In this document: positions 16,982-30,156 of the stretch, in pieces
Layout of the letters: each line of letters begins with the position of its first letter
How positions within the stretch are numbered: the stretch's first letter is position 1
Source: Amycolatopsis mongoliensis
GTDB lineage: Bacteria; Actinomycetota; Actinomycetes; Mycobacteriales; Pseudonocardiaceae
DNA length: 64,000 nt
Direction of reading: 5' to 3'
NCBI RefSeq assembly: GCF_030285665.1
Contig: NZ_CP127295.1
Location: 2,108,001-2,172,000, forward strand
The notes under the pieces: generated by a model
The model's input: only the letters and a program-made list of their open reading frames with translations
Databases searched by the model: none
Told to the model about the DNA's origin: nothing
Position numbers and translations under genes: made by a program

Positions 16982-18480
16982 GCCGGCAGCAGGTAGAGGT
17001 TCTGGGGGCCCATCCACGGGGAGTCGATCCGCCAGCTCGCCAGCGCCGTCGGGGGCGGCGTCCGGCGGGTCGTCGCCAGGATCAGGTCGGGGCTGATCGG
17101 GGCCACGCTGTGGTCGAAGTTGTGGAAGTTGGCCTCCAGCAGCGCACGGCCGAGGTCGCCGCTGCGGCGTTTCGTCTCCGCGATCGCCGGGTCGACCGCG
17201 CCGCGGTCGGAGAACTCGTCCACCAGCTCGCAGTCGCACGCGTAGGCGAGCGCGCCGACCTCGCCCGCCGTCTCCACCGTGCGGCCGTGGGCGATCGACG
17301 CCAGTTCCTGGCCGATCTCGCGGTACTCCGTCGTCGAGGCGTGGTTGCTCGTGATCGGCGCGAACTGGCGCGGGAGGCCCGGCAGCGCGTACACCGCGAC
17401 GCTCGCCGCGAGGACACCGCCGGCCAGCGTCCACGTTCCGCGGCGCACGCGTTCCGGCACCGCGCACGCGCACGCCGCCAGGAAGATCGTCGCGCCGATG
17501 ATGCTCGGCGCGTAGTACCAGTGGTACGGCGGCACGCCGAGGCGGCTGTACGCCAGGTAGTGCAGGGCGCCCGCGACGGCCAGCGCCGCGGACGGCGTCA
17601 GGCGGCGGGCGATCTCGGAACCGCGGCGGTACTGGACGATCCAGACCACGCCCACCAGGCCCGCGAGCGGCAGCGGCAGGAACGACAGCGCGGCCTCGGC
17701 CGGGAAGTTGCGCCAGTACAGGAGCGGGCCGTTCGTGAAGCTGAACGGTCCCCACGACTGCTGGCTGATCTTGATGACCAGCGTGTCCGGCACGGCCGAG
17801 CCGAGCACGATCCAGCTGAACCCGAACCACGGCAGCGTGACCGCCAGGGCGGCGAAGGCCGTGCGCCAAATACCGGTCCAGAACTCGCGGCGGGCCGCGA
17901 ACAGCACTGCCGCGATGAGCAGCAGGTCGATCCGGACGAGGGCGAGCAGCCCGATCAGGACGCCGAGCCGGCCCGCCTTGCGCTCCCCCGCGTAGACCAG
18001 CGTCCAGACGACGCCGGTGGCGCCGAGCGCGACCTCCAGCCCGACCGACGACAGCAGCAGCGGGTTGACCAGCAGCAACGCGAACGTCACCGGCGCGAAC
18101 GCCGCCGGCAGCCCGGTGCGCTCGCCCAGCCGGCGCAGGCCGAGGACGAGCAGCACCTGCACGGCGACGAACACGATCCCGGCCGCCAGCACGGCGTCGC
18201 GGACGACGAACGTGACCGCGGCCAGGGCCAGGACGTTCAGCGGGGACGTCGCGGTGTTCGCCGTCCCCTGCTCGATCAGGCCCCAGTGGGCGTGGAAGGC
18301 GAGGTTCTTCGCGTAGGACAGCGTGATGTACGTGTCATCGATGAGATGGCTGCTGACCAGGGCGAACACCAGGGCGGAGGCCGCCGCTGCCCCCGCCGGC
18401 AACGCCCACGAGCGGGCAAAGGGCACGGCCGCCGACAGCGCGGTGGCGGCCTTGGGGAGTTCTGCGGAGGCGCTTCGCAT
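16963..18480 (-). CDS. GT-C-like polytopic membrane protein next to ubiA (aftB position)
   Basis: A protein of about 505 residues with roughly ten membrane helices and a soluble C-terminal quarter. After the first helix comes DDTYITLSYAKNLA, the acidic-pair motif in the first outer loop typical of GT-C transferases that use polyprenyl-phosphate sugars. In mycobacteria the gene next to ubiA is aftB, but this protein lacks the GNGPVFN...RVE signature that is instead present at 28344-29993. A lipid-linked-sugar transferase is the best guess. Start: ATG at 18480 has TACGGT 7 bases upstream (leaderless); GTG at 18489 is the alternative. It overlaps the convergent gene by 19 bases. Confidence 0.72.
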   Translation of the reverse strand: MRSASAELPKAATALSAAVPFARSWALPAGAAAASALVFALVSSHLIDDTYITLSYAKNLAFHAHWGLIEQGTANTATSPLNVLALAAVTFVVRDAVLAAGIVFVAVQVLLVLGLRRLGERTGLPAAFAPVTFALLLVNPLLLSSVGLEVALGATGVVWTLVYAGERKAGRLGVLIGLLALVRIDLLLIAAVLFAARREFWTGIWRTAFAALAVTLPWFGFSWIVLGSAVPDTLVIKISQQSWGPFSFTNGPLLYWRNFPAEAALSFLPLPLAGLVGVVWIVQYRRGSEIARRLTPSAALAVAGALHYLAYSRLGVPPYHWYYAPSIIGATIFLAACACAVPERVRRGTWTLAGGVLAASVAVYALPGLPRQFAPITSNHASTTEYREIGQELASIAHGRTVETAGEVGALAYACDCELVDEFSDRGAVDPAIAETKRRSGDLGRALLEANFHNFDHSVAPISPDLILATTRRTPPPTALASWRIDSPWMGPQNLYLLPAHAAGS

Positions 18481-18488
18481 CCCGGACA

Positions 18489-18532
18489 CCGTACCTCGCC
18501 CGTGATGCTTCTGTGATCTGAGCGAGGTACGG
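18489..18532. promoter_or_regulatory. Inverted repeat upstream of the GT-C-like gene
   Basis: Perfect 11-base arms, CCGTACCTCGC (18489-18499) and GCGAGGTACGG (18522-18532), flank a 22-base spacer. It sits between the stop of the Pro/Ala-rich gene and the start of the GT-C-like gene, overlapping the latter's likely -10. It could be a terminator stem for the upstream gene or an operator. Confidence 0.45.
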
Positions 18533-18551
18533 GTGGCTCAGACCACAGCGA

Positions 18552-19214
18552 TCAGATGCCGTTCCCGGAGCCGGAATTGCCCGAGTTGCCGGAGTTCCCG
18601 CCACCCCCGCCCGGGAAGCCGCGGCCGTCGAAGCCCTGCTTGCCGTTGGGGCCGTCGTACTGGCGGTGGATGCCGGGCCGGCCGTCGCGAGGACCGTGGC
18701 TGGTCGCGGCGGCGATCCCGCCGACGACGCCGCCGCCGATCAGCAGGCCGAGGACGCCGACGCCGACGAGCTGGGTCGCGCGGTTCCCGACGAACCGCCG
18801 GAAGCCGCCGGGCTGCCGTGGGGCGGCCTGGGGAGGGCCCCAGGCGCCGTAGGCCGGGCCGGGACCGGGCTGGGAGAGCTGGGGCGTGGGCGGGGCCTGA
18901 GCCGCGCTCGCGGCGGACGGCGGAGCCTGCCCCTGCGCGGCGGGTGGCGGCTGCTGCCCGTGGACGGCGGTCTGGTCGGCCGCCGGCAGGGCGGCCCCGG
19001 CTGCGGGGCTCTGCGCGGTGGCTGGTTCGCCCGGTGCGGCGGGGGTGGCCGGTGCTTGCGCGGGGGGCTGGTCGGCCGCGGCGGGCGTCGCCGGTGCCTG
19101 GGCGGCCGGCTGCTGCGTGGTCGGCTGGTCGGCCGCGGCGTGGGCCGTGGGCTGTTCGACGGTCGGGTGGTCGGCCCCCTCCGGGGCCTTCTCCTCGCGC
19201 GGCTGGTCGTTCAT
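18552..19214 (-). CDS. Pro/Ala/Gln-rich single-pass membrane protein
   Basis: A 220-residue low-complexity protein. The N-terminal 135 residues are Ala/Pro/Gln repeats (ATPAAADQPPAQAPATP and similar). A basic segment FRRFVGNRATQLVG leads into one membrane helix (about 155-175). The outside tail is Gly/Asn-rich (GGGGGNSGNSGNSGSGNG). The ATG at 19214 (MNDQPREEK) is chosen; an upstream in-frame start would add an unconvincing leader. It lies between ubiA and the GT-C-like gene. No family is recognised; the layout resembles actinobacterial proline-rich membrane anchors. Confidence 0.7.
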   Translation of the reverse strand: MNDQPREEKAPEGADHPTVEQPTAHAAADQPTTQQPAAQAPATPAAADQPPAQAPATPAAPGEPATAQSPAAGAALPAADQTAVHGQQPPPAAQGQAPPSAASAAQAPPTPQLSQPGPGPAYGAWGPPQAAPRQPGGFRRFVGNRATQLVGVGVLGLLIGGGVVGGIAAATSHGPRDGRPGIHRQYDGPNGKQGFDGRGFPGGGGGNSGNSGNSGSGNGI

Positions 19215-19321
19215 CGTGGCTCCTGTGGTCACGGGAGCGAGCGCAGTGCCCGCCCCCACCACCTCAGCGTGCGCCCCTCAGCTGTGCATCACCTGAAACC
19301 AACCTGTCGATCCGCCATGAG

Positions 19322-20304
19322 TCACAGGTAGAAGGACAGGAACAGCGTGACCACCCAGGTCGCGCCGAGCACCTGCAGCACGCGGTCCTTGAGCGCGATC
19401 TCCTCGGGCTCGCCCGCGATGCCGCCGTCGACGTCGACCGCGTAGCGGAGCACCGCCACCACGAACGGCACCATCGAGATGAGCGCCCACACCGAGTTGT
19501 GCTCGGTCTGGCGGATCTCGAACGCCCACAGGCAGTACGACATGATCAGGATCGCCGCCGACGTCGCCCAGACGAACCGCAGGTAGCTGGCCGAATACTT
19601 CTTCAGCGAGGAGCGGATCTTCGCGCCGGTGCGCTCGAAGAGCATGATCTCCGCGTAGCGCTTGCCGGCGACCATGAACAGCGAGCCGAACGCCGTGACC
19701 AGCAGGAACCACTGCGAAAGCGCGATGCCGCCCGCGACACCGCCGGCGATCGAGCGCATCAGGAAGCCCGAGCCGACGATGGCCAGGTCGACCACCGGCT
19801 GGTGCTTCAGGCCGAAGCAGTAGCCGAGCTGGACGGCTTCGTAGACCCCCAGCACCACGGCGAGCTGCCAGCTCGCCGCGAACGACACGCCGAGGCCGGC
19901 CAGGAAGAACACGACCGCGGCCCCGTACGCGACGGGGACCGGCACGATGCCGGCCGCGATCGGCCGGTTCCGCTTGGTCGGGTGGGCCCGGTCGGCCTCG
20001 ACGTCGATGGCGTCGTTGATGAGGTAGACCGAGCTCGCCACCAGCGAGAACGCCACGAAGGCGACGATCGCGTCGAGCAGGAGGCCCGTGCGGTCGGTCG
20101 ACTTCGAGAAGGCGAAGAACGGGGCCGCGAAGACCAGCACGTTCTTGACCCACTGGCGCGGCCGCGCCGTCTTGATGACGCCGCCGGCCAGGCCGAACCG
20201 CCCGCGGGCGGCGGTCGCCGTGGCCGACTCCGCCGTCACCGGGGTCTCCGGTGCCTCAGGAGTCACGGCCGCTTCGTCGCTGTTGCGCTGCTCGGTCGTC
20301 TCGC

Positions 20305-20308
<4 letters not shown>
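19322..20308 (-). CDS. ubiA: Decaprenyl-phosphate phosphoribosyltransferase (DPPR synthase, UbiA family)
   Basis: A 328-residue polytopic prenyltransferase-fold protein. After a disordered 40-residue N-terminus come RPRQWVKN and the metal-binding motif NDAIDVEAD (98-106) followed by RAHPTKRNRPIAAG, as in mycobacterial Rv3806c. It condenses PRPP with decaprenyl phosphate to give decaprenyl-phosphoryl-5-phosphoribose, the first step toward the arabinan donor. The ATG overlaps the stop of the PAP2 phosphatase gene (ATGA). The order glf, phosphatase, ubiA is close to that of mycobacteria, where glfT2 lies between glf and the phosphatase. Confidence 0.93.
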
Positions 20309-24128
<3,820 letters not shown>

Positions 24129-24142
24129 CCCGGCGTGACGAA

Positions 24143-24183
24143 GCCCTCGTGGCCGCGGCGCCCCGTGCCGCGGCCACGAGGGC
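24143..24183 (+). terminator. Strong hairpin terminator after DUF6541 copy 1
   Basis: Perfect 17-base arms (24143-24159 and 24167-24183) built on GCCCTCGTGGCCGCGGC enclose a 7-base loop, 14 bases after the stop codon. The minus-strand gene ending at 24276 may use it too. Confidence 0.8.
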
Positions 24184-24275
24184 CCTCCGTCCCCCAACCA
24201 CCCCCGGGGTGATCTCTGGCGTCTGCAGTGAAGGACGCCCGAGGGACGGCAATCGGTTTCCCGGCTACGCGGATG

Positions 24276-25172
24276 TCACCCGTTCGGACCAGCGTGGAGC
24301 TCCGGCAGGACGTCGCTCGCCACCTGCTCCAGCACGGCTTCGCGGCCTTCGTACGGTGACGACGAGCGCGGCCAGTGCGCGATGACGTCGGTGAAGCCCA
24401 GCTCCCCCGCGCGGCCGGCCGCGTCCCGGAACGCCTCGACGCTGCTCAGCGAGAAGACCGGCGACGCGTCCAGGCTCAGGTGCCGCTGGATGCCGGCCCG
24501 CTCGCGGCCTGCCGCGTCCAGCCGCTGGTCGAAGAGCTCGGTGAGCTGCTTGATGCCGCCCCACCACTCGTCCTCGGTCTTGCCGCCCCGGCCCGTGGTG
24601 ACCCAGCCCGCGCCGAAGCGCGCCGCGAGGGTCATCGTGCGGGGGCCGTTCGCCGCGACCACGAACGGCAGCCGCGGCCGCTGGACGGTGCCCGGCAGGT
24701 TGCGGGCCTCGCGGGCCCGGTAGTACTCGCCGTCGAAGTCGAACTTGTCGGTCATGAGCAGCCCGTCGAGCGCCTCGACGAACTCGGTGAACCGGTCGGC
24801 GCGCTGCTTCGCCGTCAGCTCCGGCGCGCCGAGGACCGCGCCGTCGTAGTGCAGGTGGTCTACGCCCGCGCCGACGCCCAGGACGAACCGGCCGTCCGAG
24901 ACGTCGTCGAGGGTGGTCAGCTCCCGCATGAACGGCACCGGGTGCCGGGCGACCGGGGACGCCACGAACGTGCCCAGCCGGATGCGCGACGTCACCATCG
25001 CCGCGGCGGTCAGGGTCGGGATCGCGGAGAACCACGGCCCGTCGACCAGGGTGCGCCAGCCCAGGTGGTCGTACGTCCAGGCGTGGTCGAAGCCGTACTC
25101 CTCGGCGGCCCGCCACTTCGGCTCGGCCGCCCACCAACGATCTTCCGGAAGAATCACGATGCCTACTCGCAC
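24276..25172 (-). CDS. LLM-class F420-dependent oxidoreductase
   Basis: A 298-residue luciferase-fold (bacterial luciferase-like monooxygenase) protein: VRVGIVILPEDRW at the start, WTYDHLGW, RIRLGTFVASPVARHP, LGVGAGV, PFVVAANGPRTMTLAARFGAGWVTTGR. These are typical of the TIM-barrel flavin/F420 family in actinomycetes. The substrate cannot be deduced. The GTG at 25172 is preferred over a longer open frame because the family's N-terminal strand starts here; TTACGT 8 bases upstream may be its -10. It is divergent from the HAD gene by 130 bases. Confidence 0.85.
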   Translation of the reverse strand: MRVGIVILPEDRWWAAEPKWRAAEEYGFDHAWTYDHLGWRTLVDGPWFSAIPTLTAAAMVTSRIRLGTFVASPVARHPVPFMRELTTLDDVSDGRFVLGVGAGVDHLHYDGAVLGAPELTAKQRADRFTEFVEALDGLLMTDKFDFDGEYYRAREARNLPGTVQRPRLPFVVAANGPRTMTLAARFGAGWVTTGRGGKTEDEWWGGIKQLTELFDQRLDAAGRERAGIQRHLSLDASPVFSLSSVEAFRDAAGRAGELGFTDVIAHWPRSSSPYEGREAVLEQVASDVLPELHAGPNG

Positions 25173-25302
25173 ACTGCCGAACGTAACAGCGGAGCGCAGC
25201 TCCTCCGTTGAGGGTGGTGGTGGGGAGGAAGGCGGAGGGTCGGCACCGACATTCGCTCGGACGGGGACGAAGCCACCCGGACGGGTCAGGGACAATGGCC
25301 GG

Positions 25303-26115
25303 GTGGAGAGACCCCAGTTGATCGCGTCCGACGTCGACGGCACCCTGCTCGGCCCCTCCGAATCCCTCAGCGCCCGCACCATCGCGACCGTCGGCCGGGC
25401 GATCGAGGCGGGCGTGCCGTTCGTGCTGGCCAGCGGCCGGCCGCCGCGCTGGATCGCGCCCGTGGCCAAGCCCCTCGAGCTGACCGGGTACGCGGTGTGC
25501 GCGAACGGCGCCGTCCTGTACGACTGCGGGCGCGAGGAGGTCGTCGCGGTACACGGCCTGCTGAAGCCGGAACTGCTCCACGACATCGCGCACGCGCTCG
25601 ACAAGGCGCTGCCCGGCTGCCGCCTGGCCGCCGAACGCGTCAGCACCGGCGCCGACCACGAAATGCGCAGCTTCGTGATCGAGCCGAACTACCACAACCC
25701 GTGGGGCGACGGCGAGGGCCGCACCGCGCCGCGCGCCGAGGTGCTCGGGCACCCGGCGATCAAGCTGCTGGTCAGCCACCGCGGGATGTCGTCCGAGGAG
25801 ATGTCCGAGGCGGTCAACGCGCTCTTCGACCGCGACGTCGACGTCACCTACTCGTCGTCGGGCGGCCTGGTGGAGCTGTCCGCGCACGGCATCACCAAGG
25901 CGACCGGCCTCGCCGACGTCGCCGAGCGGCTGGGCGTCGGACGCGGGCAGGTGATCGCCTTCGGCGACATGCCGAACGACGTCGAGATGCTGCGCTGGGC
26001 CGGCCACGGGGTCGCGATGGAGGACGGGCACCGGGCGGTGCTCGCGGTGGCCGACGAGGTCACCGGCCCGGCCGGCGAAGACGGCGTCGCGCAGGTCCTC
26101 GAGCGCTGGTTCTAA
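25303..26115 (+). CDS. HAD-superfamily (Cof-type) phosphatase
   Basis: A 270-residue haloacid-dehalogenase-fold hydrolase of the Cof type with a C2 cap. Motif I is ASDVDGTLLG (nucleophile Asp9), motif II LASGRPP, motif III lysine in AIKLLVS, and motif IV FGDMPNDVEMLRWAG. Such enzymes dephosphorylate small sugar phosphates and similar metabolites. The mycobacterial homologue Rv3813c also neighbours PlsC-type genes near glf. The GTG at 25303 has GACAAT 6 bases upstream. The stop overlaps that of the convergent acyltransferase gene by 4 bases. Confidence 0.87.
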   Translation: MERPQLIASDVDGTLLGPSESLSARTIATVGRAIEAGVPFVLASGRPPRWIAPVAKPLELTGYAVCANGAVLYDCGREEVVAVHGLLKPELLHDIAHALDKALPGCRLAAERVSTGADHEMRSFVIEPNYHNPWGDGEGRTAPRAEVLGHPAIKLLVSHRGMSSEEMSEAVNALFDRDVDVTYSSSGGLVELSAHGITKATGLADVAERLGVGRGQVIAFGDMPNDVEMLRWAGHGVAMEDGHRAVLAVADEVTGPAGEDGVAQVLERWF

Positions 26116-26840
26116 CGGCGGTCGAGCTCGGCCGCTTCGGCCGGGGTCGGCGCGGTCCCGCCCAGGTGGGCGGGCAGCCACCAGCGTTCTTCGTCGGACG
26201 CGGGCTGGTCCGGGTACTCGGCCTGGGCGCGGTCGACCAGCGCGCTCATCCGGACGCGCAGCTCCTTCGTCAGGACGTCCCAGTCGTCGCCCTTCGCCGG
26301 GTACATCGGCTCGCCGATGAGGATCGAGATCGGCACGTGCCGGCGGGTCAGGTCCTTCGGCCGGCCCTTCGTCCAGAGCCGTTGGGTGCCCCAGAGCGCC
26401 ATCGGCACGACCGGGACGTCCGCCGCCGCGGCCATCCGGACGGCGCCCGACTTGATCTCCTTGACGGTGAACGACCGGCTGATGGTGGCTTCGGGGAAGA
26501 CGCCGACGACCTCGCCGTCCTTCAGCTTTTCGAGGGCCGCGCGGTAGGAGGCCAGGCCGGCGGAGCGGTCCACGGAGATGTGGTGCATCCCGCGCATCAA
26601 CGGCCCGGCGATCTTGTTGTCGAAGATCTCCTTCTTCGCCATGAACCGCGTCAGCCGCTTGGCCGGGCGCGCTCCGAGGCCGCAGAAGATGAAGTCGAGG
26701 TAGCTCACGTGGTTGCACGCGATGACCGCACCGCCGTGGCGCGGGATGTGCTCCGCGCCCTCGATCGTGATGCGGTTGTCCAGTACCCGGAACATCGTCC
26801 GGGCCGCCGCGATCACGGGCGGGTACACCAGGTCAGCCAT
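26112..26840 (-). CDS. PlsC-like 1-acyl-glycerol-3-phosphate acyltransferase
   Basis: A 242-residue acyltransferase: catalytic NHVSYLD (HX4D), KKEIFDNKIAGPLMRGMHHISVDR as motif II, FPEATISRSFTVKEIKSGAVRMA as motif III (with Ala where FPEG is usual) and VPVVPMALWGTQRLW as motif IV. It likely acylates lysophosphatidic acid or a related lipid at the membrane. Mycobacteria have three such genes (Rv3814c-Rv3816c) beside the HAD gene; here there is one. TAACCT lies 6 bases before the ATG at 26840, so it may be leaderless. The Pro/Trp-rich tail (EERWWLPAHLGG) is typical for actinobacteria. Confidence 0.88.
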   Translation of the reverse strand: MADLVYPPVIAAARTMFRVLDNRITIEGAEHIPRHGGAVIACNHVSYLDFIFCGLGARPAKRLTRFMAKKEIFDNKIAGPLMRGMHHISVDRSAGLASYRAALEKLKDGEVVGVFPEATISRSFTVKEIKSGAVRMAAAADVPVVPMALWGTQRLWTKGRPKDLTRRHVPISILIGEPMYPAKGDDWDVLTKELRVRMSALVDRAQAEYPDQPASDEERWWLPAHLGGTAPTPAEAAELDRR

Positions 26841-26910
26841 CGTTCCAGGTTACGGGACCGTAGGTTCTTGGCGGCCGTTCAAGCGGGGAAGAACACAAAC
26901 CGGGCGAACC

Positions 26911-28347
26911 TCACACAGCCTGCACGTCCTCGCGCCGCCGGACCGGGATCGCCAGCACGAGGGCCAGCAGGATGGTGAACAGCGCGACGGACTGGTGCTT
27001 GATGCCCTCGATGCCGTCGCCCAGGGCCGCGGCGCCGAACTGCGTCAGGGACACCGCGAGCAGGAAAGCCAGCACGACGCCCAGCGCGCCGCGCCGCTGC
27101 ATCCAGGCCCGGACCAGCACGAACAGCCAGATCGGCACCAGCGCGAACAGGCCGAGCGGGGCGATCAGGCCGGTCAGCCACGACACCACCGGCACCCGGT
27201 GTTCCTGCGCGTGCGGCGCGAAGCCCGCGCTCTGGTCGAAGCTGCCCAGGTAGCCGGGCCGGGCGGTGAGCTGGTCGGTCGCGGCCCGGTTCAGCACTTC
27301 CAGGGTCCGGCCGGGGTGGCTCGCGAAGTACGCGACGACGTTCCGGCGGCTCATCTGCCCGCGGTAGCTCGGGTAGAGCGGGTCCGTGGTCGCCGGGTGC
27401 GGGTGCCACCAGCCGTTGCCCGCGTACTGGGCGAACGACGGCGGCAGCCCGAGCGCGGCCAGGTCGGCCTGGGTGTCGTGGTGCCCGTCGACGATGTTCA
27501 GGAAGATCGAGTTGAAGACGTTGACCTCGCGCGAGTCGTCCCCCGGCCGCTCGGCGAGCGTGCCGTCGGGCGCGACGGCCGGCTCGACGCTCTGCTGCGC
27601 GTAGAGCGTCACGGCGCCGAGTGCGCCGACGACCAGCACCGCTGCCGCCCACCGCTTCGGCCCGCGCAGCGTGCCCGGCCGGACGAGGAGCACCGCGAGC
27701 GCGAGGATCGGCAGGATCGTCAGCGTCTGGACCTTGGCGTTGACCGCCAGGACGCCCCCGATGAGCGTCACCGCCATGCCCGCGTAGCTCCACCAGCCCT
27801 CGCGCGCGATCAGCAGCAGGCCGCCGACGACCAGCAGCAGGCCGAGGAAGGCCGCGCCCTCGCCGAGCACCGCGGCGAAGTAGCCGAAGAACGCCGAGTC
27901 GGCGACGACCAGCAGCAGCCCGGCCGCCACGGCCAGCCGGGTGCGGAAGGAGTACGGCAGGCCGAGCACGATCGCGGCGATCGCCGCCGCGGCGACGAGG
28001 CTGCTGAGCAGGCCCAGCACGACCAGGCTGAGCGTCCCGGGCAGCCCGATCAGCCTGCCGATCCCGACGGCGAGGTCCGCGAGCCAGCTCTGCGTGAGCA
28101 GGTAGGTCGGCCGGCACGGCGGCGCGCCGGGCGCCGGCGTGTAGGCGAGGTGGACGAACGCCTCCGGCGGGCCCTTCCAGGTGATCCCGGCGCCGCACAG
28201 CACGCGGCCGCCGTCGCCGTTGTTGGACATCGCGACCGGGCGCGGCACCAGGAACCGCAGCACGAACAGCGCGAACGACGTCCCGAAGACCCCGATCCCG
28301 AGCTTCGCTTCGGCGCCGAGCCGGCGTTTCCGAACCTCGAGCTTCAC
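26911..28347 (-). CDS. Polytopic membrane protein coupled to AftB-like gene
   Basis: A 478-residue protein with about nine membrane helices and a large outside loop containing GNGWWHPHPATTDPLYPSYRG and NRRNV-like basic residues. Its GTG at 28347 overlaps the stop of the AftB-like gene by 4 bases, so the two are made together. No GT-C acidic motif near the N-terminus was seen and no family was recognised. An accessory or second transferase in arabinan or glycolipid assembly is a guess from the coupling. A longer open frame reading into the neighbour is a shadow. Confidence 0.72.
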   Translation of the reverse strand: MKLEVRKRRLGAEAKLGIGVFGTSFALFVLRFLVPRPVAMSNNGDGGRVLCGAGITWKGPPEAFVHLAYTPAPGAPPCRPTYLLTQSWLADLAVGIGRLIGLPGTLSLVVLGLLSSLVAAAAIAAIVLGLPYSFRTRLAVAAGLLLVVADSAFFGYFAAVLGEGAAFLGLLLVVGGLLLIAREGWWSYAGMAVTLIGGVLAVNAKVQTLTILPILALAVLLVRPGTLRGPKRWAAAVLVVGALGAVTLYAQQSVEPAVAPDGTLAERPGDDSREVNVFNSIFLNIVDGHHDTQADLAALGLPPSFAQYAGNGWWHPHPATTDPLYPSYRGQMSRRNVVAYFASHPGRTLEVLNRAATDQLTARPGYLGSFDQSAGFAPHAQEHRVPVVSWLTGLIAPLGLFALVPIWLFVLVRAWMQRRGALGVVLAFLLAVSLTQFGAAALGDGIEGIKHQSVALFTILLALVLAIPVRRREDVQAV

Positions 28348-29993
28348 GAAGGACAGGGTACGTAGCGGAAGTCCGGGCCCTTGTCGAGGTCCGTGACCAC
28401 GGACTTCGCCTGCTCCGCGCGCGGGTACACGGAGACCCAGTAGGGCGTGCCGACGCGGCGGAACGTGGCGACCTCGTACTTGCCCGCGTAGACCGGGTCG
28501 ATCGCGCAGTGCTGGCGGTCGGCGTAGCCGCCGTCGGCGGGCACGGCGACGGTCGGGCGGCGGCCGTTGACGACGTAGTCGTAGTCGGTCGCGACGCCGC
28601 CGTCGTGCTGCCCCTCGCGGGCGATGTGGTCGTCGGTGCGGCCGAGGACGTCGATGATGAGCAGCTGCCCGCTGCGGGCCGCGAGCGCGCCGGGCACGGC
28701 GGCGCTGACGACCGACCCGGGCGGCAGGTACCGGCCCAGCCAGCCGCCGATTTCGGTCAGTTCGGTGCCGTGCGCGCGCCAGTCGCGCACGCGGTCGAGC
28801 ATCTCGGGGCTGAACACCGAGACGAGCACCGCGATGCCGGCGAGCCCGCAGGCGGTCACCGGGACGAGCCGCGTCGCGGCCGGCCACGCCCTCGGCCGCG
28901 GCGACGGCTTCGCCTCGATGTCGACGGTGAGGACGCCGTACGCACTGACGGCCGCCACGGCGATCAGCGGCGGAACCGGGGCCAGCAGCCGCCACGACGG
29001 ACCGGGGTCGCCGCCGATCAGCACCGCGGCCGCGGCGAGCCCGGCGGCTGTCGCGAACAGCAGCCAGATCAGGGCCCGGGCCTCGACGGCTTCGGTGCGG
29101 CGCAGCAGGAGCGCGACCGCCGCGACCAGCCCGAGCAGCAGGAACCCCTGGTGCGCCAAGGCGAACCCGGACAGGTACGGCCAGCCGGCGGCGACCTGCG
29201 AGCCGAGCGGCCCGCCGAACTTCGCGGCCAGCGGCGCGGGGAGGAAGTGCTGGTAGAACGTCGCGCGCCAGGCCAGCCGCGGGATCAGGAACACCAGCGC
29301 GCCGAGCACGTACCCCGCCGGCGCCCACCAGCTGTGCTTCTTCTTCAGCGCGGCGCCGGCCAGCCAGAGGCCGCCCAGCACGGCGACGACCAGCCCCTCC
29401 GGGCTCGTCATGACGGCGAACGAGACGAGCACCCCGGCGACCACCGGGCGGCGGGCCGCGAGCGAGTAGCAGACGGCGAGGAGCAGCAGCGCGAACAGCG
29501 GGGTCTCGGAGCCGGACGGCCCGTAGACCGCGAGGCCGCCGGCGCTCGCGGTCAGCACCGCGGCGGCGACGCCGATCGCCGGCCGCGGCTCGGCGTCGGC
29601 TCCCGCGACGATCCGGTTCACCAGGAGGTAGGACAGGAGCACGCACCCGAGCGCGGCGACGACGCCGAACACGACGGCGGCGGTCTGCACGTCGGCACCG
29701 AACGCGGCCCGCGGCAGGGCGATCAGCACCAGCCAGAGGAAGTTCGTGTAACCCTCGACGCGCTCACCGGGGTTGAAGACCGGGCCGTTTCCGTCGGCGA
29801 TGTTCTGCGCGTAGCGGAACGACACGAGCGCGTCCTCGGTGACGGTCGCGAACAGCAGCTGGTGCAGCAGGGAAAGGCCGAGGGTGAGCGTGAGGACGAA
29901 GGCACGCCAGCCACGATCGGTGTCGAGCCGGCCCCAGGTCAGCACCACGATCGCGGCGAGGACCAGCCACGCCACCACGACCGCGTAGACCAC
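28344..29993 (-). CDS. AftB-like GT-C arabinofuranosyltransferase
   Basis: A 549-residue polytopic protein with a soluble C-terminal domain. The first outer loop reads TEDALVSFRYAQNIADGNG then PVFNPGERVEGYTNFLW, closely matching the NLLAGNGPVFNQGERVE region of mycobacterial AftB, which adds terminal beta-1,2-arabinofuranose from decaprenyl-phosphoryl-arabinose. The protein is shorter than AftB (about 627). GTG 29993 is the start, with GAGGGGG 5 bases upstream. It is not at the conserved position next to ubiA; the gene there (16963-18480) lacks this signature. Confidence 0.8.
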   Translation of the reverse strand: MVYAVVVAWLVLAAIVVLTWGRLDTDRGWRAFVLTLTLGLSLLHQLLFATVTEDALVSFRYAQNIADGNGPVFNPGERVEGYTNFLWLVLIALPRAAFGADVQTAAVVFGVVAALGCVLLSYLLVNRIVAGADAEPRPAIGVAAAVLTASAGGLAVYGPSGSETPLFALLLLAVCYSLAARRPVVAGVLVSFAVMTSPEGLVVAVLGGLWLAGAALKKKHSWWAPAGYVLGALVFLIPRLAWRATFYQHFLPAPLAAKFGGPLGSQVAAGWPYLSGFALAHQGFLLLGLVAAVALLLRRTEAVEARALIWLLFATAAGLAAAAVLIGGDPGPSWRLLAPVPPLIAVAAVSAYGVLTVDIEAKPSPRPRAWPAATRLVPVTACGLAGIAVLVSVFSPEMLDRVRDWRAHGTELTEIGGWLGRYLPPGSVVSAAVPGALAARSGQLLIIDVLGRTDDHIAREGQHDGGVATDYDYVVNGRRPTVAVPADGGYADRQHCAIDPVYAGKYEVATFRRVGTPYWVSVYPRAEQAKSVVTDLDKGPDFRYVPCPS

Positions 29994-30071
29994 CCGGCCC
30001 CCTCGTGAAGACAGCTCCGCCCGGCGTCAGTCAAGCAGGGAAACGCACTGGTCAATATAACCCGTTCGGGT

Positions 30072-30093
30072 ATCGCGAAGAGACATTCGCGAT
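30072..30093. promoter_or_regulatory. Operator-like inverted repeat in the aftB-like/DUF6541 divergent region
   Basis: ATCGCGAA (30072-30079), 6 bases, TTCGCGAT (30086-30093): a perfect 8-base inverted repeat in a locally AT-richer divergent region. A second small palindrome, ACCCG-TT-CGGGT, abuts it at 30060-30071. Size and symmetry suit a dimeric regulator; none was identified. Confidence 0.5.
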
Positions 30094-30156
30094 TCGTCCC
30101 GATCGGACTGCTCACCCCGGAGCACCGCACTGATCGTTGTCGGCTTAGTCTCCACC

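Noticed and set aside
26911..29646. Apparent 911-codon fusion of two membrane proteins
   Set aside because: The upstream part is an out-of-frame reading of the AftB-like gene; a GTGA overlap at 28344-28347 gives two normal coupled genes.
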